Source of the DNA: Hippophae tibetana | Lineage: Eukaryota > Streptophyta > Magnoliopsida > Rosales > Elaeagnaceae | DNA length: 64,000 bases | NCBI GenBank assembly: GCA_037013495.1 | Contig: CM072804.1 | Coordinates: forward strand, 35,256,501-35,320,500 | Direction of reading: 5' to 3' | In this document: in pieces, positions 10,821-22,925 of the stretch | Layout: each line of letters starts with the position of its first letter | Position numbering within the stretch: position 1 is the first letter of the stretch | Translations under genes and position numbers: made by a program | Notes under the pieces: model-generated | Told to the model about the DNA's origin: nothing | Database searches by the model: none | Seen by the model: only the letters and a program-made list of their open reading frames with translations

Positions 10821-13105
10821 AATTTTGTTTTAGATGAAAATCTTATATTGTATCAGCCTTGGTTTCCTATTATTTTCATCCATAATTGAGTAGAATTTAT
10901 GCTAAGGTTGGGTAACACAACTTTTGGGGAGTAAAAGTTGACTCCCAACCAAGGGCCCTAATTGATGGAGTGACTCCAAGCTTATTAAGGTTATGTCAAG
11001 TGACACCTGAAGTGTGGATCGAGATTCCTGATTCCACCATTGTGGGCTACTTGGAACATGGGTACCGCTTGGAAGGTCACGGTGTCTAGAGGCCATTAAT
11101 AGTAACAAAATGATTGAAAAGTGTTGAAATTTCAAAAAATACCCTTGAGTGATTCAAACATTTTAATTGCTCATAAGGGCACAAATCACTAGTAGAGTAA
11201 TGATAAGTTATCCTAAGGTCAGTTTCTAAAAGAATTCATCAGTTGTTTTAAAAAGTCAAGTTATTTTCTAAATTAGTTAAAAAAATCCTAAACATTTTAT
11301 TTGGTATCAATTGAGAGGAAAGCGTATAAATTCTAAGTTAATTAAATAACTATGATTGCAAGTAAATTTAGTCAAAAATAAGGATTAGGAATGAATATAG
11401 GAAACTAGGTCGAACTTGAAATTGATTAATTAGTAAACCTAAGGGAAATATATTCTTTAATAATAAATTAAGATTTGGTCTATCATTAATATATAATTAA
11501 TGATTATTTTAACCATCTAATTTAATCTTAATCATCAATAACTTTCTTGATCAGGGTTGAAATTGATCAATGAAATTAAATTAAACTCTTACTCGTTAAT
11601 GCACAACCAAGCATAGATGATGTATCTAATGCTTTGTTCTAAAATATTTTCTTTAATTATAAATCAAGAATTTATTCATCATTAATTTATAATTAAAGAT
11701 TTGAATAACATGAACAAGAAATAAATAAAAATTTTATTTTTTTCAAACCATAAAATTGTTCTTCCAATCAATGGAAGTAAATACTAAATTTTCATATTAC
11801 AGAAACTAGCCAATCATAACTAAGTTAATTTAACTACAAAGATAATCAGATTACAGAGAAAAGAAGTATATAAAATAATAAAAATACCCCCACTTGATGA
11901 AGATGATTACAAAAACTCTAAATGGGTTGTCACTACCTTTTTCAAATCTTTGGACCTTTTTCACACATAGGAGGTTGTCTCTCTGTATCTATATATGGAC
12001 GGTGTGTAGAACGGATATAGGAGTTGGAAACTTTATATGGCTTGATATCTATTTAAGACAGGTTAGAGCTATATTTATAAGTTAAAACATGTCTAGAATG
12101 CATATGAGGATTTATGGCATATTTTTACACTTGTGTTACGACATGCTATATTCTACATCGTTGTGTGCATTGAGTTTTCATTCTTCAGTTGTAACCTAAG
12201 TGAGTTATGTTATGGCATGGAATGAGTTATGCCACAAGATGCACTGAACTTTAAAAAATTTAAGTTCGATCCAAGAGCTTTGTGCTATGACATGGCATTG
12301 TTAAGGTGCAGTACCCATAGAAATCCCAGTATCACTAGTTCGAGCCAAAAGTAGCTTACCACTGCATGACATATTTTATGGCCATGAAGTGCATATAATT
12401 TTTGGTTCTTGACATTTTGGTTCGTTTTGACTTGTTTGACTTGCCATTAATTTCCCCATTTTCACTCTTTTTGTTAGTGTTTACCCAGAATTATTCTAAA
12501 AGTATATTAACCTATAAAACATGAAAATACCCTCCAAAACAAGATAACAATAAAATAAAACATAAAATAATGGCTTAAAAATGTAGAAAAACCTACATTT
12601 TTCTACTCAAGAAAAACTAAAACTAAAAAGCCTACTAACAAAACTAAAAATAAAACTATAAACATAATTAAAAACTCAAGCATAGGTTTATCCAACATCT
12701 CAAAAGCATCAAGGTTCATCGGATAAATCAGTTATATATCACAACTTTGTGCAATGTTACTAGAAACATATGAACATTGATGAACCAAAACCTAGTGTTT
12801 AGAATTTGAATTTGCTTTGACTCTATTCGTCACAAGATACACTCTTAATATCATAAAAATCCTATGGGTTCAAGCACTCAATAAAATATATATGAACATA
12901 AGTTATGTAAAGAAGAAAGAAAATAGGTTCGCATATTTTATAAATAAGAAAGACTCAAATGTGTATAACATAGATCTCATGGTCCTCAATTAATTAATAA
13001 TTTTCTAGGTTGGGTTTGACATTAATTAATTGGTAAACCTAAGGTAAATATATTCTTTAAATATGAATCAAGATTTGGTCCATCCTTAATTCATAATTAA
13101 AGATT
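10821..13105. other. AT-rich DNA, probably old LTR-element debris
   Basis: No convincing coding similarity. 10902-11135 (minus) is open but unrecognisable. Short runs such as CTACATTTTTAAGCCATT in the minus direction at about 12.58 kb have the style of a gypsy LTR, but no second copy in the window proves it. It holds one half of the dispersed repeat given at 13007. Confidence 0.35.
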
Positions 13106-13127
13106 ATTTAAATCATCTAATTTGAAA
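13007..13127 (+). repeat. ~120-bp dispersed repeat, second copy (first at 11407-11530)
   Basis: About four fifths of the bases match 11407-11530, including AAATATATTCTTTAA and the block around GATTTGGTC. A third, weaker relative lies at 11620-11705. The end of this copy runs into the A LTR, so the LTR's terminal bases are missing at this side. Confidence 0.6.
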
Positions 13128-15788
13128 ATTACTTTAGGCATGCAATCACAGGTAAATAAAATAATATGGAAATATAAAGATGACATATGAGATTGTTATT
13201 TGAAAACAACCGAGGTCACGTTGATGACTTAAGTGAAAAACCACTGGTCTATCAAACCATCTAATTATCCATTATGCAAAATAAGGTCAAATTATAAGGT
13301 TAGATCTTATACTACCTACCAAGAAAAATCCTCCAAGTAATCTACTTATGAGCTAATGCTTTCATCATAACCTCTACAAGAAAGGTGTTCAGATCTAGAC
13401 CAATATTATGAAAACTTGAGTCACATAAGTAATCAAACTTGTTCAACAGGCATTGGAAATGCAGCACAATTACACTAGTGTAAATATGTGACCTAAAGTA
13501 GATTAAATAATGAATAACCCTAGTTAAATGATTTAATCAATATATTAGATAAATCAAAATCAACTAGCCACTCTAGAACAATAATTTTAAAGCATAATAT
13601 CATAAATATTATAGACTTATTAATTCATCAACCATAACCACAAATGTTTGATAAATGATTACTCTATAAAATAAAGTCACCAGTGGAATTTTCTACTTAA
13701 TATTTGTTTCTTTTAATTAATAAGTAGTACTTTTGGAGTTAAAAATATGAAAATATCAACTTTCTTGTGGAAAGGGGTAAAAATATATTTTTTAAGAATT
13801 TTATGGATTTCTTTAGAACTTTTCTACCACGCAAGCGAGGAAAGCCAATCGAAGCACACTGCATGTACAACTGACCATTCATTTCTAAGTAGATGTCACA
13901 TAAGCACATGGGAGTCAATTGAAGGCATTTTGTGTACCAGGTGATGTAGCCGTTGCCACGTGTTCACACAACGCTCAATCCAAATTTGTTGCACGGTCAA
14001 CAAATGTGCCACGTGTCATCATAGAATTCATCCATTATTTCCACTAGGGCACCACACAATCTGTATCAATAAATCATAGTGTGCTATATGGAATTAACTT
14101 AGCATGTGTTGACAGTGACTAGTCTGCCCCCTCATACATCACATGCTGATTCGACAAACGTTTCTCCCTTTTCATTTCAACCCTTGATCTAAAGCTAATT
14201 GGATGGTCCAGATTCCATTTGAGCCTAATTTAATCCTCTAATTTCACCAAAACCCCTAATAAGCCATAATTAACCATTTTGTTTTATCAATTTTTAGAGT
14301 CAAGAAGAGAGAAAAATATTGAAAAAGTTCAAAAGAGGGTACAATTTTGGTGGAGATTCAGGAGGAGATTGGTATTACAATTCAAGAGATTGATTGTATT
14401 TATTCTTCTTCTCCTTTTTTATATCAATTTTCATATCTTTCTTATTAAAAAATATGAGATTTATGAACAATATCATGTCTAGCTAATTTATTAATCTTGG
14501 GGTCTTATGAACCCTATTTTCTATATGTGGTGATATAATATTTTTACCCAACTATGATTTCAATTTAATTATATTATTTAGTATGATTTTTATGTTATTA
14601 ATTGTTTGGCCAACAATTTATCTATAGAGGCAGTTAAATAGATTTGAGAGAATGATTTAATTGTTTGTCTTGATTAAAATAACATGCATAGTTTCTAAGC
14701 AAAAATATTTATGATTTTTATATATGTGATCTATAATTGATGAACTTAATGAGTATGCAATTTGATTGATATGAAATTAAGATTAGGTTAATTACTATTT
14801 ACTTGGGAAATGAATAGATTCTAGGTTAGACTCAATTGATCATGTAATTGATTGGTAGTTATATTAAGAGGATTTTAGAGATTCACATGCGTAGAAAATT
14901 GAGAGATTAAGAATTCCTAGATATTTTTTAATATATCTCCTTAGATGCTAATTTTGAGTTAATTAATTACTATTATTTATTTTCTATTCTTTCAATTTTT
15001 CTTTCTCAAAACACATAAAAATTGATCTTTATATTTTTAGTTTTAAAATTATTTTCTAATAATACAATATTTGTAGGAAAGATATTTTCTTATCACTATA
15101 TTACTTGTTTTTGATACATATACTTGCATACCCATTGCACACAATTTATGTCAATCAATAAATTACCTAAAAGAAGCCTACTTGAATAGTTTTAACAAAA
15201 CTAGAGAGAGAGAAAGAGAGATTAAGATGAAGAGAAGAATGCTCTTGTGTGGTTAATTAGAGTTTTGTACTTATGTTCCTATATATACTATATTTTGAAG
15301 AACTAGGTCAAAGTAAAATTGCTATGTTGTCTGTAAAATCAATTAAAAAGTTTTAAAGAAAAATAATAATATAGTAAAAAGCCAATTCAATTTGAGTTAG
15401 AAATCGGTTCTAAAATCAAAGTCCTAGTTGCTCAATCGATTGAGTACAAGGTTCGATTGATCTAGTGAATTCTAAAAATAAAAAAACACAGTGTAATAAA
15501 TAATTAATTTAGGACTTTTTAAATTGAGTAGATTGATTCTTGATTGATCTACATAGCTTAATCAATCTAGATATGTCTCGATTGATCGAGTAGCCTAATA
15601 TCAAAATGTTCCTATGCGTCTAACATGAAATTTAACATGAATAAAAATAGAGATATATCTAAATTGTGATTATTAAAACTCAATAGTTTCTGTGACTTGA
15701 AAATATTCTTGAAGAACACACCTAGAAACTAAAATTACATCTGTATGTCTTGCTTACAAATACTGCTAACACTCACATAAATCTTACA
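13106..15788 (-). mobile_element. A-type 3' LTR, split by a solo LTR
   Basis: Two parts, 15788-15158 and about 13676-13106, align in order with the A LTR at 23930-25411: start TGTAAGATTTATG, the shared CTAGGTGTGT block, TCGATTGATC-type motifs, then the block around CCACTGGTCTA. Between them lies an unrelated ~1.48-kb insertion. The last ~80 bp at the low end are missing. Confidence 0.75.
13676..15157 (+). mobile_element. solo gypsy-type LTR inserted in an A LTR
   Basis: The insertion ends in ...TCA followed by ATAAA (15158-15162); ATAAA also precedes its left end (13671-13675), giving a candidate 5-bp target duplication. The initial TG is not preserved. Its last 100 bp have the same layout as the gypsy LTR at 7.5 kb, and it carries two G-boxes (13957, 14010) in the context GCCACGTGT. 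No internal region, so probably a solo LTR. The 60-odd codon open frames inside are not credible genes. Confidence 0.5.
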
Positions 15789-15800
15789 GTTTCCCCCTTA
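15789..15800 (-). other. polypurine tract
   Basis: On the minus strand TAAGGGGGAAAC immediately precedes the A LTR start TGTAAG. It is the plus-strand primer site for reverse transcription and fixes the LTR boundary. Confidence 0.75.
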
Positions 15801-17260
15801 GGCATATTCATTTGACAATACCCCTTTCTCACTCCATTATGCTCACAAGAAAAATAAAGTTTAACATAGTTGTACTATCCTATGATATGATGCAGCCATC
15901 TTCACTTAAAGCTTGAAAGCTCTTGTTTACACTGAAAGTAAAACTTGTAAATATCGAAACAAATTTTCCTAAAAGACTCATTTTTCATTAGTTCGGTATT
16001 TATAAAAATATAAAAAGTGAAGAATATTCATGAGTGTGAGTAATCATCAGATAGAATTTAAAAACATAACTTCCCCTATGTGGAATACTTAAAAAAAATT
16101 CAGAGTTCATTCTCCCCCCTAAATTTAATATTCTTATTTTTCTCTCCTTTTTTTTCATACGAATAAATAATATAACATTGAAGCGTAAATCCAATATGAG
16201 AAAGAATAAGACGTATGCTATGAATAACTCTCCTAAAATAAAGTAAAAAAGGAATTGTTTTTTATAGAATTTGATAAATATAAATTTTTGCTAATAGAGA
16301 TAGTAGGTTGAGCAAGACGTGACTGCAACATTACATACAAATACAAAAATTGATTTGTGTAACTATTCATTAACAACATAAGCATATGTAAACGAGACAC
16401 ACAAACATAGTAATAAATAGTGACATAATGATAGTCACCTAAAGTGAGATAAATATTGAACTATAACAATATGTCAATTAGTCCATTTATGATTAGTTAT
16501 GAAAGATAAAAAAAAAGAGCATCACTAATCATGCAAAAGGTTTAGTTGAATTCATACTTGCACATAATAATATTTTTCTTACTAAGAGGGAACTTTAGTC
16601 AAAAAATTTATATTCCCTCTTAATATTTATCATATTATTTTTAATTTTCTATTTTGTATGAGGTAATGGTTATTTGTTTTTATTTTTGTATAACCATTAC
16701 AAATAATCATTTGTGATTATTTATTTTTGTCCATTCAAATATTTTTTAGTCTTTACAATTATTTTCTTTATCATATTATTCTTCTTTTGCAAAGAAAATA
16801 TGCTGGAGTCAATATACCTATAATGATGACTTTCACACTAGTTGTGAGGCAGCCTTCTCTTCTTATTATGGTAGATTTCACACATCATAATAGACAATTA
16901 TATTAAAATTAGGTCTCTTTATAGCATCATTTTATACAGTAAAAGAAAAAATTCAAGCATAATTTTCGTAATCAAGGTTATCTCATGCCTTAAATCTCAC
17001 ATAATATATTATAAACTTCTATCATGACATAATTATGTATCCAGTGAGTGTGTGAGTTGGTTTATGTTGACATCGATCACCATATGTGAGAAATATGTAA
17101 ATGCATACATCACAATATCCATTTGCATAATGCATAGTAAAAAAATGAAAGTAGTATGTAATGGTTATGTCAAGTTAAAGCAAGTCTACTTCCCCTATAT
17201 TTTTCAATATATATTCTAAAAAACTAAAAAAATAGGAAAATTTAATCAATAGTGCAGGTT
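15801..17260 (-). other. 3' non-coding region of the A-LTR copia element
   Basis: No open frame of note. About 16440-17100, read on the minus strand, aligns with 45750-46345 plus, including ACTCACACACTCA, GATAACCTTGATT and CATAACTAATCAT. In both elements it lies upstream of the 3' end, so it belongs to the element and not to the host. Confidence 0.6.
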
Positions 17261-17345
17261 CTTAAGGCAATTCTAATAGATTCAAATCTTTGACTATCAA
17301 GTGCCATAATGAATAAATCACCTAATTTCTTTTTGATGAAACAAG
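17261..17345 (-). pseudogene. copia RNase H, last residues
   Basis: Minus-strand text reads ALDSQRFESIRIALRTC, matching the end of copia pol (usually 'ADIFTKPLD...F..LR..LGI'). It continues the RNase H found above 19161; the C LTR separates the two parts. Confidence 0.65.
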
Positions 17346-17367
17346 ATCTGCAATGCAATTCCAAACT

Positions 17368-19160
17368 TACAAATACTTTGGTTTTATATTTTTACAACTC
17401 TCACAAGTGCACGAATCAATTTATAGAAAACGATAAGTATACTCTCAAGGTCGATCTATGGAAGGAATATATGTGATTTTTAATTTATTACTCAAACTTT
17501 TAAAAATGAAGTTAAATCCTAAACATCTTGTCACAATATTTTGGTTTTTATGTTTCTAATCTAATAACATAAAAGTAAACATAGATATGGACTCAATAAA
17601 CATTTATGCAAATTTTTTATCATTTATAATAGTGGAGTATTTATGGGTATAATAATTAAGTTAATTATGCATGCTCATATTATTTAGGTTATTAAAGGTA
17701 TAAATTGATATTTATTGATTCTCTTTTTTTTATATAAATACCATGTTTGGTGGGGTTAGATATTCTTTGTTAATTAAATAGATCGATTAACATCTATGGG
17801 TGAAATCGATAATTAATTTGGTTAATTAAACTAATTCCTTTTTTCTAAGAGATTGAAATAAACATTTAAATGCCACCATTGGTGGTGGTTAGACATTTTA
17901 AACATTATTCAAGGTGTCCAAATTAAACCTAAGAATTTAATTATCTGATTACTAACTTTCAAGTTTTAAAACCATGACTGAAAATATGTTGTCAATACAT
18001 TTTTGAATAATAGTTCTTATAAAAACTTTTGAAATAGTGCTTCACTCTAACTACCGGGCGATTGTACCAACAAATAAAAGAGCACTACTCTAAATCAATC
18101 TGGATAATTAAACCTTAAAATCTAATTTTTAGATTTAAGTTTGTAATGGAAAAATAATATATTTCTATTTTATAAAATCAATTTATTTTATAGAATTGTT
18201 TTACCTATTTAATATTTTGCAAGCATTACAATGTTATTATTATATAATATTTACAAACATCAAACCATGTTAAATTTAATCACAGACAAATTAAACATAA
18301 CATATAAGAATAAAATATAAAAAATAATTGTAAAGAATTCATTTTAAAATTATACCTAAAAAGAATCCTTACAGAACCTTGATACTAATTCCATTGCTGG
18401 AAAACCTCCAAATGGATTTGCATTTCCATTTATGGAATCAAAAGCTAGAAATTTATAAAAACATAGCTAGTTCTTCCTAAAAAGAGAAGAAATTTAAAAC
18501 TTAAAACTAAGAAAACTTTCTAGAGAGAGAAAGAGTTGAGAAAATTAGGTGTTTTACAATGAGGGATATGGTCCTTTTATAGATGAGGAAAAGGCCAAAA
18601 AAGGTGGAAAAATATTTCAAAAATTGATTTTGGACCCGATTGGACAAGTTGGCACACGTGTGGGGCACAAAACTGTGGTAGATGGGCATTTGGTGCCCGC
18701 AGGACACATGTGGGACACAACATAGGTGTGTGCTGGCGTGTGTTGGATACAGAGTATATGTGTGATGGCGTGCACGTGACACAGAGAAGGTGTGTGTTGG
18801 CATGTGCGTGACATGACGTAGGTGTGTTGGCACGCGTGTGTGCATGGGGAGGGGGAATGTGCTGGGCATGTGCATGAATGTGCTGGTAGGTGCAGGACTT
18901 TGCGTAGGCACAAACTCCATCTTTTTTTTATTTTCCTCACTTCTTTTCCCAACATATTTGTGATGTATTGCCTCCATTATTTTTCTTTGAGTCTTTAAGT
19001 TATCTTTGAATGAAAATACCTAAAAAACAATAAAAATACCTGTGATTCCGAAATGATAAATTTATATAAAAATATGATAAAATCATACAAATATAAATCT
19101 ATTTAATCAATTAAATTACATTAACCCATGGTAATTTTAGTGATTTTTAAGCACTCATCA
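17368..19160 (-). mobile_element. family C LTR, copy 2, inserted in copia RNase H
   Basis: Starts (minus) with TGATGAGTGCTTAAAA at 19160, ends with AAAGTATTTGTA near 17368. It is followed by about 35 bp reading TTTGGAATTGCATTGCAGAT, similar in layout to the gypsy primer-binding site TTTGGCGCCGTTGCCGGGGAT, so a scrap of internal DNA seems to remain. A GC-rich core (18640-18900) carries short GTGTG-TTGGC repeats and gives a 156-codon open frame that I do not accept as a gene. I found no clean target duplication. Confidence 0.7.
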
Positions 19161-20562
19161 CCTTTCAATAGGCACAAACTCAAGAGATAAAACAATATAT
19201 TTTACTAGTTCTATAATGAAATGACGTTTGATGTCTATATGTTTTATTCGAGAATGTAGAACAATATTTTTAGAGATACATATAGCACTAGTGTTATCAC
19301 AGTAAAAATGATCTTCCAGTAGTAATATATTCTAGTTTTGCAATATATATTTAATTGGATTTTTTTTTGTTATGCCATGATAAAAGATTGTCCCCAGTAT
19401 AGGAGCATCTACCCGAAGTACTTTTTCTTACATCCTGATTTTCAGCCCAATTTATATTTGTGTATCCACTAATTTCATATGTATTAGTAGACCAACACTA
19501 CTACAAAAAGGGATATTTAAGCCGATATGTAAAGTCGGTTCGGTGTAGAACCAATGCTATCCATGTAGGACGTAGCGTCGGTTGACGTTTTAAACCGACG
19601 CTACACGTGGACACGTGGATAAAAAGTTTTTTCTTCTTTCTTCCCGAGACAGAAACTATTCCAAGCGTTGTATAACTCTCAAAAATCCAAAACCTCTTCC
19701 ATTTCTCCTCCAATCTTTCTCATTTTCCGGCTACCTACGACCACCAATTCCAACGACGGTTAGTGGGTTTTCTTCCTCTCTAACTAATCCTTTAGATCCC
19801 CTACTTTTTTGAGCAAAATACTTAAAAAAATTATACTCATTTCTCACTTACAAAACATGATTTTTTTCTTCATTTCCTTCATTTTGTCACTTCATTTACT
19901 CTTGTATTTTTGTTATTATGTGTTATTATTTGTGTATAGATTTTTGTATTATATATGTAGATTTTTATTATAACATCAGGAGAAAAATATGATGATCTTG
20001 AATTACATAGAACAACACCATGATAATTTTTCTGCTATTAATTAATATTTTATTTTTCAATTATTTGTATTATTTAAACTATTTTTGTTAAACTGATTTT
20101 ATTTTTTCTGCTATTATTTAGTGATCGAATACATGTTTTAATTTGAGTATAATAGAAAATGAGTAAATTTTGTAAAAAAAAAAATTTAAGTCGGTTCAAC
20201 GAACCGACTTTAATACCCCTTTTTGTAGTAGTACAAATACCAAAGTTTTTTGTTCTAGAGACATACATAATGATCCTTTTGACATTCTCAATGTTTGATT
20301 CCTTAGGATATGAGTGACAACTAGTACAAACACCAGCACGAAAACAAATATTAGGTATACTTTTATATAGCATTTGATCAATGCTCTTACCTAACTCATC
20401 CATTTAAATCTTAGCACTAGTACTTATTAGGGTTATCAAATTCTTACTTATTTCAAGTCCAAATTTCTTAATTAAATTACATGCATGTTTGGTTTAAAAA
20501 ATAAATATTTCATTATTTAATTGTTTAGTTTGCAAACCAAGAAAATATGTGAGCTTACCGAG
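19161..20562 (-). pseudogene. pol: copia reverse transcriptase end and RNase H, interrupted by CACTA
   Basis: Minus-strand similarity begins at 20562 with the RT motif usually written 'LG.L.YFLGLQ', passes a stop, then LIKKFGLE and GKSIDQMLYKS, then PKES..NVKRIIMYVS. It breaks at 20237, where a CACTA element is inserted, and resumes at 19495 in the same frame with RKSTSGRCSYTGDNLLSWH and later DNTSAICISKN and HSRIKHIDIK, the copia RNase H signature. It ends at 19161 at the C LTR. RT catalytic motifs upstream of 20562 are lost because the hAT remnant starts there. Stops are few, so the copia element is not very old. Confidence 0.85.
19496..20233. mobile_element. non-autonomous CACTA (En/Spm) transposon, 738 bp
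   Basis: Left end starts CACTACTACAAAAAGGG; the right end is its inverse except that the last base is A instead of G. The element is flanked by the 3-bp repeat CAA (19493-19495 and 20234-20236), the CACTA target-site size. Inside each end are sub-terminal copies of AAAGTCGGTTC and ACCGACGCTAC. There is no transposase. Taking out 738 bp plus one CAA restores an open copia RNase H frame, which proves the insertion. Part of the interior (19630-19790) is CT-rich like a 5' untranslated region. Confidence 0.9.
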
Positions 20563-22440
20563 TATAGACTATTATTCCTTTAGCAAAGAGGCATATAGAG
20601 ATGCTTTGACAAAAGTAATTATTTTTGATGAGTTGTCTTTTAGGTTCATTGAATGTGAAGGGTTCAAACACTTTTGTCTAGTTGCATGTACTAAATTTAT
20701 TCTACTATCTAGAAGAACTATGGCTAGGCATATCTTGTGATTATTTGTCGTAGAAAAAAAGTAGGTAAAACTTTTTTTGTCAAAAACAAGCCAACTATTT
20801 CTATCACCATAGACTTATGATATTATTTGCAAATTATAAGTCATATTTGATTCATTGCTTACTTTATTGATGATAATTGGACATTGCTAAAACAAATATT
20901 AAGTTTTTGTCAAGTTCCAACCCATGAGGATGAAGTTCTTGGAAAAATCATTGAGGAATAATCCATCTTTTTTCCTATGACTGTCTATAATGATGAATCA
21001 AACGATGTGGTTGTTTGTTATCTAAACAAAAAATTACTTGGTTGGAATGCATGTCTTTTGAAGGGTGATTATTTGCATATTAGTGTTCTGCATATATTCT
21101 AAAATTGATAGTAAAAGACGGATTAAAAGAAATTAATAGCTCAATTTCTCCTATTCGTCATGCTGTTATATATGTTAGGTCATCTCCGGCAAGGTCTCAA
21201 AAGTTTAAGTCATGCATAGAAAAGGAAAAAAAAAATGAACCAAAAGGGTTGCTTGTATTGGATATTAGTACTAAATGGAATTCAACTTTCTTAATGCTAC
21301 AGGCTACTATTAAATTGGAAAAAGATTTTGAAGGATTGGTTGTTGATAATGGAAAATATATGAGTAATATGACTAGTAAGGATAGGCTTCCACTTTCTAG
21401 TGATCGGGAAAAGGCCAAGGTTTTTTTGTCAAGTTTTTGAAAAAAACTTTTATGATGTGGCCCTAAAGTTTAGTTCATCTTTGCAAGTCACTTCTAATCT
21501 TTGTTTTATAGAGTTATTTCAAATTCAAAGAAATTTGATTCAGTGGGGGAGTTTGGAAAATGAAATATTGGAGAATATGGCTACAAGCATGAAGGCTAAG
21601 TATGATAAGTATCGGGGAAAAATTGCAAATATAAATAAATTTTTCTTTATTTTTGTGATTATTGATCCTTGTTTTAAGATGAAATACTTGGTTTTTTTTA
21701 AATAGTTTATTCAAGTGATATGGTTCTCTCAATGATAGAAGAAAGGTGAAAAAAAAAGTGAGAAAATGTTTATAATTGTTATTCAAAACTTGGAAATATG
21801 GTAGAAAAATCAAGTGCTTAAGTGAAAAATGGCAATCAAGTTGCCAAAACCATTGTGGATTTGGATGATGATGGTGATTGTGATTTAAATAATGATTATA
21901 TTAATTATCAAGTACAAACTGAATCATTAAGGGGGAATTTTAACTTGGATAAATATTTGTGCGAGTTATAAGAGGATGCGAAGAATCAAAATTTTGAAGT
22001 TCTCAGCTGGTGGAAGCTTAATGAGACCAAGTATCCTATTCTTTCTATGCTTGCTAAAGGCGTCTTAGTTGTTCAAGTTTCCACTTTGGCATCTGAAAAT
22101 GTCTTTAGTACTTATGGGTATATTCTTTATACATTTCGAAGTTCATTAATTCCGAAGATGGTGGAAGCTCTAATATCACTCAAAATTGGCTAAGCTCTCA
22201 TTTTATTTGTACTCAGTGGGTGGAAGATGTGGAGGACTTCACTATTGAATCAGGTTACATTTATTTTATTTTTATTATTTAGTCTATTAATAATATGTTT
22301 ATTTATTAACTCTTATTTATTCTCTTTACGTTTCTACTTCATGTATCACCGTGGACTAGTAGCCAAACCAGTTATTTATGATTGGATTTTGAGTAGTGAG
22401 GTCATATCTCATCATCCTTCTTCTTTTATCAACTTTTGAA
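20563..22440 (+). pseudogene. hAT transposase remnant, catalytic and C-terminal part
   Basis: Starts abruptly inside copia RT. 20580-20740 matches the stretch after the BED finger (ALTKVIIFDELSF, then SRRTMARHI). 20868-20975 carries FIDDNWTLLKQ and VPTHEDEVLGKIIEE. 21240-21440 includes LVLDISTKWNSTFLML, the usual 'D..TRWNSTY.ML' block. The C-terminal dimerisation region lies at 21930-22200: NLDKYL, VLSWWKLNETKYP, VSTLASENVFST and FRSSLIPKMVEAL. Stops and frame changes separate the blocks. The BED domain is missing, so it is truncated at the 5' side. From 22270 to 22440 the sequence has no clear coding similarity. Confidence 0.85.
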
Positions 22441-22478
22441 TTAAAACTAACATTTTGTTTCATATTTATAACGTGAGA

Positions 22479-22925
22479 TGTTATAAACGCATACCTAACT
22501 CAATCCAATAAGATCTCATTAAGTTAAGGGTTGCCTAGGCTTATAAGCAGTTTTGCTACCTTGCTCCTAGCCGATGTGGGACAAGGATACTTAACAACCT
22601 CCCTCCACACGGAGGACAAAGGTGGACATAAGCGCCACAGTGAGACTATGGTAGAGCCTAGGGTCCAAGCACATAGAGACCAAGAACAGAGCTCTGATAC
22701 CATGTTAGAAACTCAGGCCTAACTTAACCCAATAAAGTCTAATTAAGTTAAAAGTTGTCCAAGCTTATAAACAACATTACTGCCCTGCTCCTAGTCGATA
22801 TGGGACAAGGATACTTAATAGCCCCCCTCTACATGGCGGACAAAGGTGGACATAAGTGCCACGGTGAGACTGTGGTAGAGCCTAGGGTCTAAGAACATAG
22901 AGACCAGGAACAGAGCTTTGATATG
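22479..22925 (-). repeat. 224-bp LTR-like unit, two head-to-tail copies
   Basis: Unit 1 (22479-22702) and unit 2 (22703-about 22925) both start TGTTA-AAAC and share CTCCTAG-CGAT-TGGGACAA, GGACAAAGGTGGACATAAG and GTGAGACT-TGGTAGAGCC. Unit 1 ends GCTCTGATACCA, the reverse complement of the initiator-Met primer-binding site TGGTATCAGAGC. So on the minus strand each unit resembles the start of a small LTR element (TRIM-like) in which the primer site abuts the next unit. No coding capacity. Confidence 0.65.

Noticed and set aside
18507..18977. 156-codon open frame (minus)
   Set aside because: Lies wholly in a C LTR; low-complexity His/Thr/Pro content follows from GTGTG repeats and is not shared by the other C copies.
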